Assembly (NCBI GenBank): GCA_027297845.1 | Contig: JAPUHG010000224.1 | Span: 1-16,149 of the forward strand | DNA from: Gammaproteobacteria bacterium | GTDB taxonomy: Bacteria; Pseudomonadota; Gammaproteobacteria; Steroidobacterales; MnTg04 | Direction of reading: 5' to 3' | Length of the DNA: 16,149 bases | Shown here: positions 1 through 6,775 of the stretch, in pieces | Layout: every line of letters starts with the position of its first letter | Position numbering within the stretch: position 1 is the first letter of the stretch | Notes under the pieces: generated by a model | What the model saw: the letters and a program-made list of their open reading frames with translations, nothing else | Told to the model about the DNA's origin: nothing | Database searches by the model: none | Position numbers and translations under genes: made by a program

Positions 1-1
1 T

Positions 2-1369
2 GATATCGTCGCCGACCTGGATACTCCGGTATCGGCCTACCTGAAGCTAAAGCCGCTGATGCCACGCTACCTGCTGGAAAGCGTGGAAAGCGGCAAGCAT
101 GTTGGCCGTTATTCCTTTCTCGGATTCGGGGAAACTCGCGAATTCCGTCTCGATGCCAGCGGTCTGAGGATGAACGGGCACAGCTTACCAGCGGCGCGGG
201 ACCCGGAGGCGTTGCTCGATGCCTTTCGGCAGGCACTGGCGGCTGCACCGAAACTTTATCCGGAGATTCCCGAACTGCCCTTTGATGGCGGCCTGGTCGG
301 CGTCTCCGCCTATGACCTGATTCGCAATCTTGAGCACTTGCCGAGTGGTGGGCCGGCAAGCCGTTGTCCGCGCGCTCTGTACCTGGCGACCGATTCTTTG
401 CTGGTGTTCGACCACCTGACCCGCCGCGCTGCACTCCTCCATAGCGGGAATGAAATCGAGCGCAGCCGGCTCAGACGCCAGGTTCTCGATTTGCTGGCCG
501 GCCCACTCACGCATTCGCCGTCGGGCAAGGGCTGCAGCGAATCCGCGGCCAGCATGCAACGGGATGAGTTCATGCGCGCGGTCGAGCTGGCGAAGCGGCA
601 CATCATGGATGGCGACGTCTATCAGCTGGTGCTGTCGGTGCAATTCGGTGGCCGCACCGGGCTGCCACCGTTTACCTGTTATCGCGCCCTGCGCCTGATC
701 AACCCCTCGCCATACATGTATTTTTTGGATCTGGGTGACATGGCGGTTGCCGGGTCGTCACCCGAGGCGCTGGTCCGCAAACACGGGCGTCAGGCGACAC
801 TGCGACCGATCGCCGGGACCCGTCCGCGGCATGCGGTTGCGGAAACCGATCTGGCCCTGGAACGAGAGTTGCTGGCAGATCCCAAGGAATCCGCCGAGCA
901 CGTGATGCTGGTTGACCTTGCGCGCAACGACTTAGGGCGTGTTGCGCTACCGGGCACGATAAGAGTCGACCCATTTCGATCGATCGAGCGCTATAGCCAT
1001 GTCATGCACATGGTCAGTGGCGTTACCGGCGAGCTTGAGCAGGACAAGGATGCGTTCGATCTGTTCGCCGCGGCTTTTCCCGCCGGGACACTGGTTGGCG
1101 CGCCGAAGATCAGGGCCATGCAGTTGATCGACCAGTACGAGCCGGTCAATCGCAATCTCTATTCGGGGACGGTGGGTTACTTTAGCCACAACGGAAACAT
1201 GGATCACGCGATCACGATCCGGACCCTGAGTTTTCATGGCGATGAATACGAATACCAGGCGGGCGCCGGTATTGTCGCGGACTCGCGTCCGGCGGCCGAG
1301 TACAGCGAAGTGCTGGCCAAGAGCGCGGTACTGGGCCGGGCGCTTGAGCTTGCCGGAGAGATTCGATGA
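2..1369 (+). CDS. trpE: Anthranilate synthase component I (5' end outside window)
   Basis: TrpE converts chorismate to anthranilate, using ammonia delivered by TrpG; it is the first committed step of tryptophan synthesis and acts in the cytoplasm. The reading frame is open from base 2, and its first residues (DLDTPVSAYLKL) match the conserved N-terminal region of TrpE, so only about 25 residues appear to be missing. The LLES motif (visible residues 24-27) is the known tryptophan feedback-inhibition element of the family. The chorismate-binding domain shows PIAGTRPR near base 806. Alanine in PIAGT, rather than the lysine of PIKGT, points to anthranilate synthase and not aminodeoxychorismate synthase (PabB). 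Other motifs are AEHVMLVDLARNDLGRV, IERYSHVMH, AGTLVGAPKIRAM and AGAGIVADS. Two positions differ from the usual text: ARND for GRND, and GTLVGAPK for GTLSGAPK. The gene overlaps trpG by four bases. An in-frame ATG at 59 is internal and not the start. Confidence 0.96.
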   Translation, partial: DIVADLDTPVSAYLKLKPLMPRYLLESVESGKHVGRYSFLGFGETREFRLDASGLRMNGHSLPAARDPEALLDAFRQALAAAPKLYPEIPELPFDGGLVGVSAYDLIRNLEHLPSGGPASRCPRALYLATDSLLVFDHLTRRAALLHSGNEIERSRLRRQVLDLLAGPLTHSPSGKGCSESAASMQRDEFMRAVELAKRHIMDGDVYQLVLSVQFGGRTGLPPFTCYRALRLINPSPYMYFLDLGDMAVAGSSPEALVRKHGRQATLRPIAGTRPRHAVAETDLALERELLADPKESAEHVMLVDLARNDLGRVALPGTIRVDPFRSIERYSHVMHMVSGVTGELEQDKDAFDLFAAAFPAGTLVGAPKIRAMQLIDQYEPVNRNLYSGTVGYFSHNGNMDHAITIRTLSFHGDEYEYQAGAGIVADSRPAAEYSEVLAKSAVLGRALELAGEIR

Positions 1370-1962
1370 GCGTTCATGTGCTGGTTATCGATAACTACGA
1401 TTCGTTTACCTACAACCTGGTCCAGGCGATTCGACAACTGCAGGCGAAAGTAACGGTTTTTCGCAATGATCAGCTGACAGTCGAAGACGCTGCAAAGCTC
1501 GACTACAGCCACTTGCTGATATCTCCCGGACCCGGTCATCCGCGCGATGCCGGGATCAGCATTCCGCTGATTCGCGCCATCGCAGGGTTGAAGCCGTTGC
1601 TTGGCGTGTGTCTCGGCCACCAGGCCCTGGTCGAAGCTTTCGGTGGTCACATAGAGCACGCTCCGCAGGTTATGCATGGCAAGAGCTCGGACGTATACCA
1701 CGATGGAGAAGGGCTGTTTGCCGACTTGCCGACACCATTCTCGGCCGGGCGTTACCACTCACTGTGCGCGGCGAAAAAGAATTTACCCGAGGAATTCGAA
1801 GTCAGCGCCTGGACAAAATCCGATGAAATCATGGCTGTGCAGCACCGGGAATTCAATTTACATGGCGTGCAGTTTCATCCGGAAAGCGTGCTGACACCTG
1901 ACGGGCCGAAATTGATCGAGAATTTTTTGCGAATAAGGGAAGGACGGAAAAATGAAAAGTGA
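1366..1962 (+). CDS. trpG: Anthranilate synthase component II (glutamine amidotransferase)
   Basis: TrpG hydrolyses glutamine and passes ammonia to TrpE. It is a 198-residue class I glutamine amidotransferase, a normal length for the unfused subunit. It opens with VLVIDNYDSFTYNL, has the oxyanion-loop motif SPGPGHP (residues 53-59), the nucleophile Cys82 in GVCLGHQ, and the His171/Glu173 pair in FHPES. The ATG at 1366 overlaps the trpE stop as ATGA and is preceded by GGAGAG at 1355-1360, so translational coupling is likely. It is not fused to trpD, unlike in enterics; the two genes overlap by 11 bases in different frames. In some bacteria a TrpG also serves PabB in folate synthesis; this cannot be judged here. 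Confidence 0.96.
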   Translation: MSVHVLVIDNYDSFTYNLVQAIRQLQAKVTVFRNDQLTVEDAAKLDYSHLLISPGPGHPRDAGISIPLIRAIAGLKPLLGVCLGHQALVEAFGGHIEHAPQVMHGKSSDVYHDGEGLFADLPTPFSAGRYHSLCAAKKNLPEEFEVSAWTKSDEIMAVQHREFNLHGVQFHPESVLTPDGPKLIENFLRIREGRKNEK

Positions 1963-2983
1963 TTTACCCGCGCTATTGGAGCTGCTGATTTCCGGAAAGG
2001 ATTTGAGCGAGCAGCAGGCGGAAGCGATTCTGCAAGCGATGGCCAGGGAGGAGCTTTCCGATGCGCTTGCCGGCGCAATACTCACGGCGCTGAGGGTGAA
2101 GGGTGAAACCGGCGCCGAAATAAGAGGATTTGCTCGCGGCATGCGCAACATGGCGCTGCGCCCATCGATTGCCGAGCGCAGCAAGCTGGTCGATTGTGTC
2201 GGCACCGGCGGCGATGGTTCGGGGAGCCTGAATCTATCGACCGGATCCGCATTGCTGGCCGCTGCCAGTGGGGCAAGAGTTGCAAAACACGGCAACCGGG
2301 CCATGTCGAGCAAAAGCGGCAGTGCTGATGTGCTCGAGGCATTGGGCTTTGAATTGCCGGTCGATGGCCATGCGGTTGCCGCCTGTCTTGACGCTACGGG
2401 GTTCACATTCATGTTTGCACCGAGGTTTCATGCCGCGACGAAATCCGTCATGGCGGTTCGCAAGTCTCTCGGGGTTCGCACGGTTTTCAATCTGCTTGGG
2501 CCACTGGTAAACCCGTTAAGCCCGCCCTACATGGTGGTCGGCGCCTACAGCCTGGCCGCGGCAAGGCTGATGGCTGAGGCCTTGTCGGGGATGAACATCG
2601 AGCGCGTCTTCGTCATCCACGGTGAACCGGGATGGGATGAGGCGACGCCGATCGGGCCGTTCGTCAGGCTGGAGGTCACCCCCGCAAAAATCAGTGAACG
2701 GGTTATCGATCCATTGGATCTTGGTTTTGCACGCTGTCAATCGCAGGATCTTGCCGGTGGCACCGCGGCAGAAAACGCGGATGCGTTGCGCGCCGTACTG
2801 ACTGGCGCAGAACAGGGAGCGCATCGGGATGCCCTGGTATTGGGTGCGGGTTTGGTTTTGGAAGTATGTGGTCGTGCTCAATCGCTGACCGATGGAATGA
2901 AAGCAGCCAGTCATGCGCTGGAAAATGGGAGTGCAGGACGATTGCTTGGACGGCTGCGGGACTTCGTAATGGAGGCGGCATGA
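1952..2983 (+). CDS. trpD: Anthranilate phosphoribosyltransferase
   Basis: TrpD transfers the phosphoribosyl group of PRPP to anthranilate, the second step of the pathway. The 343-residue protein has the PRPP-binding glycine-rich stretch CVGTGGDGSGSLNLST (82-97), the KHGNR signature (112-116), SSKSGSADVLEALG, and VRTVFNLLGPLVNP (175-188). The Asp229-Glu230 pair in HGEPGWDE matches the known metal-binding DE motif. The ATG at 1952 lies inside the end of trpG and has a strong ribosome-binding site (AAGGGAAGGA, 1935-1944) seven bases upstream, which fixes the start. The end overlaps trpC as ATGA. Confidence 0.96.
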   Translation: MKSDLPALLELLISGKDLSEQQAEAILQAMAREELSDALAGAILTALRVKGETGAEIRGFARGMRNMALRPSIAERSKLVDCVGTGGDGSGSLNLSTGSALLAAASGARVAKHGNRAMSSKSGSADVLEALGFELPVDGHAVAACLDATGFTFMFAPRFHAATKSVMAVRKSLGVRTVFNLLGPLVNPLSPPYMVVGAYSLAAARLMAEALSGMNIERVFVIHGEPGWDEATPIGPFVRLEVTPAKISERVIDPLDLGFARCQSQDLAGGTAAENADALRAVLTGAEQGAHRDALVLGAGLVLEVCGRAQSLTDGMKAASHALENGSAGRLLGRLRDFVMEAA

Positions 2984-3816
2984 GAGAGAATTTTCTCGCC
3001 GAGCTCGCGATCAGTAGCCTTGAGCGAGTCAGGCAACTGGAGGTTGGCCGCGAGGACTTTCAAAAGCTCATCGACCAGTCTGCAACGCCCCCCGGCTTGC
3101 GCCTGTCCAGCGCTGGCTTCGACCTGATTGCGGAATACAAACGGCGTTCACCGACGCAGGGAGAACTGGCGGAGGCTACCAGTGATATGAGCCGCCAGTT
3201 GTCTGACTACGCAAGAGGCGGTGCGGCAATGATCTCGGTGTTGACGGAGCCGACCCAATTCGATGGTTCCCTGCAGCACCTTTCGCAGGCGGCCCGACTG
3301 CTGAGCGAGCTTGATATTCCGGTCATGCGCAAGGATTTTCTGGTCGATCCGCTACAGCTTTACGAAGCTCGCGCCGCCGGAGCCAGCGGCGCTTTGTTGA
3401 TTATTCGCATGCTGGATGACGCGGCATTGGAAAACATGCTCGATTGTGCTGCCGGACTTGGTTTGTTTGTGCTTGTCGAGGCATTTGATCGACAGGATCT
3501 GAACCGGTTGGCCGCAGTCTCTGTCTCCCGGGAGAAGCAGTTGATTCTTGCGGGCGTCAATTGTCGCGATCTATCCACACTAGAGCTGGAACCCGGGCGA
3601 TTTTTGGACCTGGCGCCTGACCTGCCACCCGGATTGCCGGCGGTCGCCGACAGCGGAATCACAAAAAGCGACGTTTTGCCCTTGCTCGCTGACGCCGGCT
3701 ATCGGCTGGCGTTGATCGGGAGCGCGTTGATGCAGCATACGCGGCCTGGAGACTTTGTGGCCGAGTGTCTGGCCGGCGCGCGCAACCAGGGCGCCAGGCT
3801 GACCGGGGGCGGTTGA
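2980..3816 (+). CDS. trpC: Indole-3-glycerol phosphate synthase (variant active-site motif)
   Basis: TrpC closes the ring of carboxyphenylamino-deoxyribulose phosphate to give indole-3-glycerol phosphate. The frame is open further upstream, but the start is placed at the ATG overlapping the trpD stop (ATGA), with GGAGG at 2971-2975; this gives 278 residues. Family residues visible in the (beta/alpha)8 barrel are AEYK (Glu52, Lys54), SVLTEPTQFDGS, MRKDF (Lys118), LVEAF (Glu167) and GVNCRDL (Asn194, Arg196). Near the C-terminus the usual ESG motif reads ADSGI, with Asp224 replacing a glutamate that is normally invariant. The segment before AEYK is also shorter and different from Pseudomonas or E. 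coli TrpC. It is a stand-alone enzyme, not fused to TrpF. The function is well supported by operon position, but the protein is a divergent family member. Confidence 0.93.
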   Translation: MRENFLAELAISSLERVRQLEVGREDFQKLIDQSATPPGLRLSSAGFDLIAEYKRRSPTQGELAEATSDMSRQLSDYARGGAAMISVLTEPTQFDGSLQHLSQAARLLSELDIPVMRKDFLVDPLQLYEARAAGASGALLIIRMLDDAALENMLDCAAGLGLFVLVEAFDRQDLNRLAAVSVSREKQLILAGVNCRDLSTLELEPGRFLDLAPDLPPGLPAVADSGITKSDVLPLLADAGYRLALIGSALMQHTRPGDFVAECLAGARNQGARLTGGG

Positions 3817-3817
3817 G

Positions 3818-4432
3818 ATGTGGATAAAAATCTGCGGGATTACCGATAGTACTGCTGCGCTGACCGCCGCACGTGCCGGCGCCGACGCGGTCGGATTGGT
3901 TTTCTCACCATCTGTCAGACAGATTTCCATCGATCGGGCGGAGCGGCTCCTTGAGGAAATTCCCGGCGAGCTGCAAACGGTAGCGGTACTGCGCAAGCCG
4001 GATCGCCAGACGGTCATGGAAGTGATGCGCCGATTGCGACCGGACTACCTGCAGAGCGACCAGGATGACTGGCAAAACAATCTGCAGGGGCTGAAGCCGA
4101 CTGCGGGTTGCCGGTTTCTACCGGTACTGCGCAACCAGCTTCCGGATAAGTTGCCACCCATTTGCCTGTTCGAGGGTACCAGCAGCGGTCGTGGCCGGTT
4201 GGCGGACTGGCGAATGGCCGCGCGGATCGCGCAACGAATCCCGCTGATCCTCGCCGGAGGGCTGACTCCCGGCAACGTGGCTGACGCGATCCGCGAAGTT
4301 CGCCCCTTTGGCGTGGATGTCAGTAGCGGCGTTGAAAGAAACCGCGGTGAGAAATCATCGCGCCTGATCGAGGAATTTGTCCATGCCGCCAGGCAGGCGG
4401 CCGCCGAGGTTGATCTGGAGAATGCGTTATGA
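3818..4432 (+). CDS. trpF: Phosphoribosylanthranilate isomerase (divergent)
   Basis: TrpF isomerises N-(5-phosphoribosyl)anthranilate to the deoxyribulose form, between the TrpD and TrpC steps. The 204-residue protein begins MWIKICGIT, with the catalytic cysteine Cys6, and continues GADAVGLVF. Near the C-terminus it has LILAGGLTPGNV (143-154) and GVDVSSGVE (165-173), both classic family motifs for phosphate binding. Two features are unusual. The QLHG motif of strand 3 is replaced by LQSDQDDW, and the LLD motif that carries the general-acid aspartate reads LFE (Glu119), followed by GTSSGRGRLADW. Glutamate could still act as an acid, and operon position strongly supports the assignment. The start lies one base after the trpC stop (TGAGATG). 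Confidence 0.92.
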   Translation: MWIKICGITDSTAALTAARAGADAVGLVFSPSVRQISIDRAERLLEEIPGELQTVAVLRKPDRQTVMEVMRRLRPDYLQSDQDDWQNNLQGLKPTAGCRFLPVLRNQLPDKLPPICLFEGTSSGRGRLADWRMAARIAQRIPLILAGGLTPGNVADAIREVRPFGVDVSSGVERNRGEKSSRLIEEFVHAARQAAAEVDLENAL

Positions 4433-5655
4433 AACAGACCACACAGGAAAAACCTGGCTTGCAGAATGATGCGCCCGATGCTGATGGCAGGTTTGCCGAT
4501 TTTGGCGGGCGTTTTGTGCCGGAGATCCTGATGCCGGCGATCGCGCGCCTTGAAGAGGGAGTGAAGCGTGTTTTGCCATCCGACGATTTCGTTCGAGAGT
4601 TCCAGCGTGAGTTGCGAAGTTGGGCCGGACGGCCGACCGCACTGAGTTCGGCGCCTGAACTTGGCCGCCGATGGGGAGCGGAGGTCTGGCTGAAAAGAGA
4701 AGACCTGGCACACACCGGTGCGCACAAAATCAACAACGCGATCGGACAGGCGTTGCTGGCCAGGCGCCTCGATGCAAAGCGAGTTGTCGCCGAGACCGGC
4801 GCCGGGCAACACGGAGTCGCCACCGCGGCAGCCTGCGCGCGGCTTGGCTTGCCTTGTACTGTCTATATGGGTTCGGTGGATATTCGGCGGCAGGCGCCGA
4901 ACGTTGCCAGGATGAAAATGTTTGGCGCGGAGGTGGTTGCCGTTGACAGCGGAGACGCGACCTTGCGGGCCGCAATCGATGAGGCCATGCGCGACTGGGT
5001 CAGTAACCCGGTCGATACCTATTACCTTCTGGGCTCGGTGGTCGGGCCGCATCCGTACCCATACCTGGTGCGCGAACTGCAATCCGTTATCGGTCGTGAG
5101 GCCAGGCAGCAGTTGCTGGAGATTTCCGGCGCATTGCCCGATATCGCCGTTGCCTGCGTAGGCGGCGGTTCAAATGCTATCGGGCTTTTCCACGAATTCA
5201 TTGCGGAAGAGTCCGTGCGTCTGGTTGGTGTTGAGGCCGGCGGTACGGGTAGTCAGCCGGGCGAGCATGCGGCCTCATTAAGCAGGGGAAGACCCGGTGT
5301 TTTGCATGGGTGTTATTCGTTTTTGCTGCAGGATGCCGATGGCCAGGTTCTTGCGAGCCACTCGATTTCCGCGGGCCTCGATTATCCGGGTGTCGGTCCG
5401 GAGCATTCGATGCGACGCAATAGTGGCCGGGTCGAATACATCACGGTTACCGATCAGGAGGCATTGCACGCGCTTGGAGAATGTTGCCGTGGCGAGGGCA
5501 TATTGCCTGCGCTGGAATCCGCCCACGCACTGGCCGGGGCGAAACGACTGGCAAAAGAAAATCCCGGGGCGAAAATACTTGTTTGTCTTTCCGGTCGGGG
5601 AGACAAGGATCTGGATACGCTCATGCAGCTTGGCGATGGAGAGTGCCTGCAATGA
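4429..5655 (+). CDS. trpB: Tryptophan synthase beta chain
   Basis: TrpB is the PLP enzyme that condenses indole with serine to give tryptophan; it works as an alpha2-beta2 complex with TrpA. The 408-residue protein shows FGGRFVPE (25-32), the PLP lysine Lys100 in GAHKINN, the catalytic Glu122 in AETGAGQHG (22 residues after the lysine, as in Salmonella Lys87/Glu109), the phosphate loop CVGGGSNAIG, SAGLDYPGVGPEH, and the C-terminal LSGRGDKD. These mark the standard TrpB1 type. The N-terminal 20 residues are a variable tail. The start ATG overlaps the trpF stop (ATGA) and is preceded by GGAG at 4417-4420. The end overlaps trpA by four bases, consistent with equal production of both subunits. 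Confidence 0.97.
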   Translation: MKQTTQEKPGLQNDAPDADGRFADFGGRFVPEILMPAIARLEEGVKRVLPSDDFVREFQRELRSWAGRPTALSSAPELGRRWGAEVWLKREDLAHTGAHKINNAIGQALLARRLDAKRVVAETGAGQHGVATAAACARLGLPCTVYMGSVDIRRQAPNVARMKMFGAEVVAVDSGDATLRAAIDEAMRDWVSNPVDTYYLLGSVVGPHPYPYLVRELQSVIGREARQQLLEISGALPDIAVACVGGGSNAIGLFHEFIAEESVRLVGVEAGGTGSQPGEHAASLSRGRPGVLHGCYSFLLQDADGQVLASHSISAGLDYPGVGPEHSMRRNSGRVEYITVTDQEALHALGECCRGEGILPALESAHALAGAKRLAKENPGAKILVCLSGRGDKDLDTLMQLGDGECLQ

Positions 5656-6419
5656 GACCGGAGCAGAAAATCACGCTGGCTCTGACCGCTAAGGATGCGA
5701 ACCGCCCGGGGCTAATTGCCTACCTCACCGGCGGATATCCGGACGAGCGGCGCTTCAGGGAGTACTTTCTACAGACTGCGGCCGCGTGCGACCTGGTGGA
5801 AGTCGGTATTCCGTTTAGCGACCCGATGGCCGATGGGCTGACCATTCAGAACGCCAGCCAGGTCGCGTTAAATAATGGCGCGAGCCTGGAAAAGATACTC
5901 CAGTGGCTGGCTGAACTGACGCCGGAAGTCGAGACACCGGTCGTGCTAATGAGTTATCTGAATCCGTTGTTGGCCTACGGGTATCGAAGGCTCGCCGGGG
6001 ACGCGGTGAAATCCGGTGTCAGCGGTTTCATCGTTCCGGATCTGCCTGTGGAAGAGGCGGCTCCACTCGTTGACGCACTCGCGGAGTCCGGCCTGGCCCT
6101 GATTCAATTGGTCACTCCATTGACCCCACCCGCAAGGCTGTCATTGCTTTGCGAGAAAAGCCGCGGATTCGTTTATGCGGTGACTCACGCGGGGACAACC
6201 GGCGGGGATGCGGCATTGCCGGCCGATTGTGTTGATTACCTGGGCAAGGTTCGTGAGCAATCGAGTCTTCCCGTCTATGCCGGGTTCGGGGTAAGAAACG
6301 CTGACGATGTCGCAATGCTGGCCGGGCATGTCGATGGTGTTGTGGTCGGGTCGGCTCTTATCGATGCACTGAGTGATGGTAAGGATCCGGGCGAGTTCCT
6401 AAACGGTTTACGTCGTTAA
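5652..6419 (+). CDS. trpA: Tryptophan synthase alpha chain
   Basis: TrpA cleaves indole-3-glycerol phosphate and channels indole to TrpB. The frame is open upstream inside trpB, but the start is set at the ATG overlapping the trpB stop (ATGA), with GGAGAG at 5638-5643; this gives 255 residues, close to the usual 260-270. The catalytic residues Glu50 and Asp61 lie in DLVEVGIPFSDPMADG, matching Glu49/Asp60 of Salmonella. Other motifs are the N-terminal LIAYLTGGYPD, VPDLPVEEA, loop 6 as THAGTTG, and AGFGVRNADDV with VVGSALI at the phosphate site. It is the last trp gene; I see no clear intrinsic terminator after it, and the next gene starts 27 bases later. Confidence 0.97.
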   Translation: MRPEQKITLALTAKDANRPGLIAYLTGGYPDERRFREYFLQTAAACDLVEVGIPFSDPMADGLTIQNASQVALNNGASLEKILQWLAELTPEVETPVVLMSYLNPLLAYGYRRLAGDAVKSGVSGFIVPDLPVEEAAPLVDALAESGLALIQLVTPLTPPARLSLLCEKSRGFVYAVTHAGTTGGDAALPADCVDYLGKVREQSSLPVYAGFGVRNADDVAMLAGHVDGVVVGSALIDALSDGKDPGEFLNGLRR

Positions 6420-6446
6420 CTCATGAAACTGTGGTAAAAAGTGGCC

Positions 6447-6752
6447 ATGAAAAAAGTTTACACGGCGAACTCGCCGGTCGAGCTGGCGCACGCGCAAAAC
6501 ATACTCGAGATCCACGGTATCGCCAGCCAGAAACGCAATGAGTTGTTCCCGATCCGTGGCGAAATTCCGTTTATAGAATGTTATCCGGAACTCTGGGTGA
6601 TCAATAACCTGGACGAATCCTACGCGAAGGAAATTCTCGCGCAGGAAATGAATCGTAAACCCACCGGCAAGACCTGGAAATGCAAAAATTGCAATGAGGT
6701 CAGCGAAGACCAGTTTACCGATTGCTGGAGCTGCGGGTCGTCACGCCCGTAG
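6447..6752 (+). CDS. DUF2007-family protein with C-terminal zinc finger
   Basis: This is a 101-residue protein of unknown function. The N-terminal part (MKKVYTANSPVELAHAQNIL..., about residues 1-68) reads like the DUF2007 fold, often named putative signal-transducing protein, which is related to ACT-like small-molecule or regulatory domains. The C-terminus holds four cysteines (79, 82, 93, 96) as W-x-C-x2-C-x10-C-x2-C-G, the spacing of a RanBP2-type or rubredoxin-like zinc finger. There is no signal peptide or membrane segment, so it should be cytoplasmic. The ATG at 6447 fits the family start (MKKVYTA); a GTG two codons earlier is possible. The ribosome-binding site is weak. It lies 27 bases after trpA on the same strand with no obvious terminator between, so read-through from the trp operon is likely, but a functional link to tryptophan is only inference. 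Confidence 0.85.
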   Translation: MKKVYTANSPVELAHAQNILEIHGIASQKRNELFPIRGEIPFIECYPELWVINNLDESYAKEILAQEMNRKPTGKTWKCKNCNEVSEDQFTDCWSCGSSRP

Positions 6753-6775
6753 TCTGCATATTACTGGCGCTTTCT

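Noticed and set aside
997..1013. Perfect six-base-pair hairpin CCATGT/ACATGG inside trpE
   Set aside because: It falls in codons for the conserved SHVMHMV motif, so protein constraint explains it.
4045..5082. Long open frame on the minus strand (345 codons) opposite trpF and trpB
   Set aside because: It lies wholly opposite two certain genes, its translation resembles no family, and such frames are common opposite GC-rich coding sequence.
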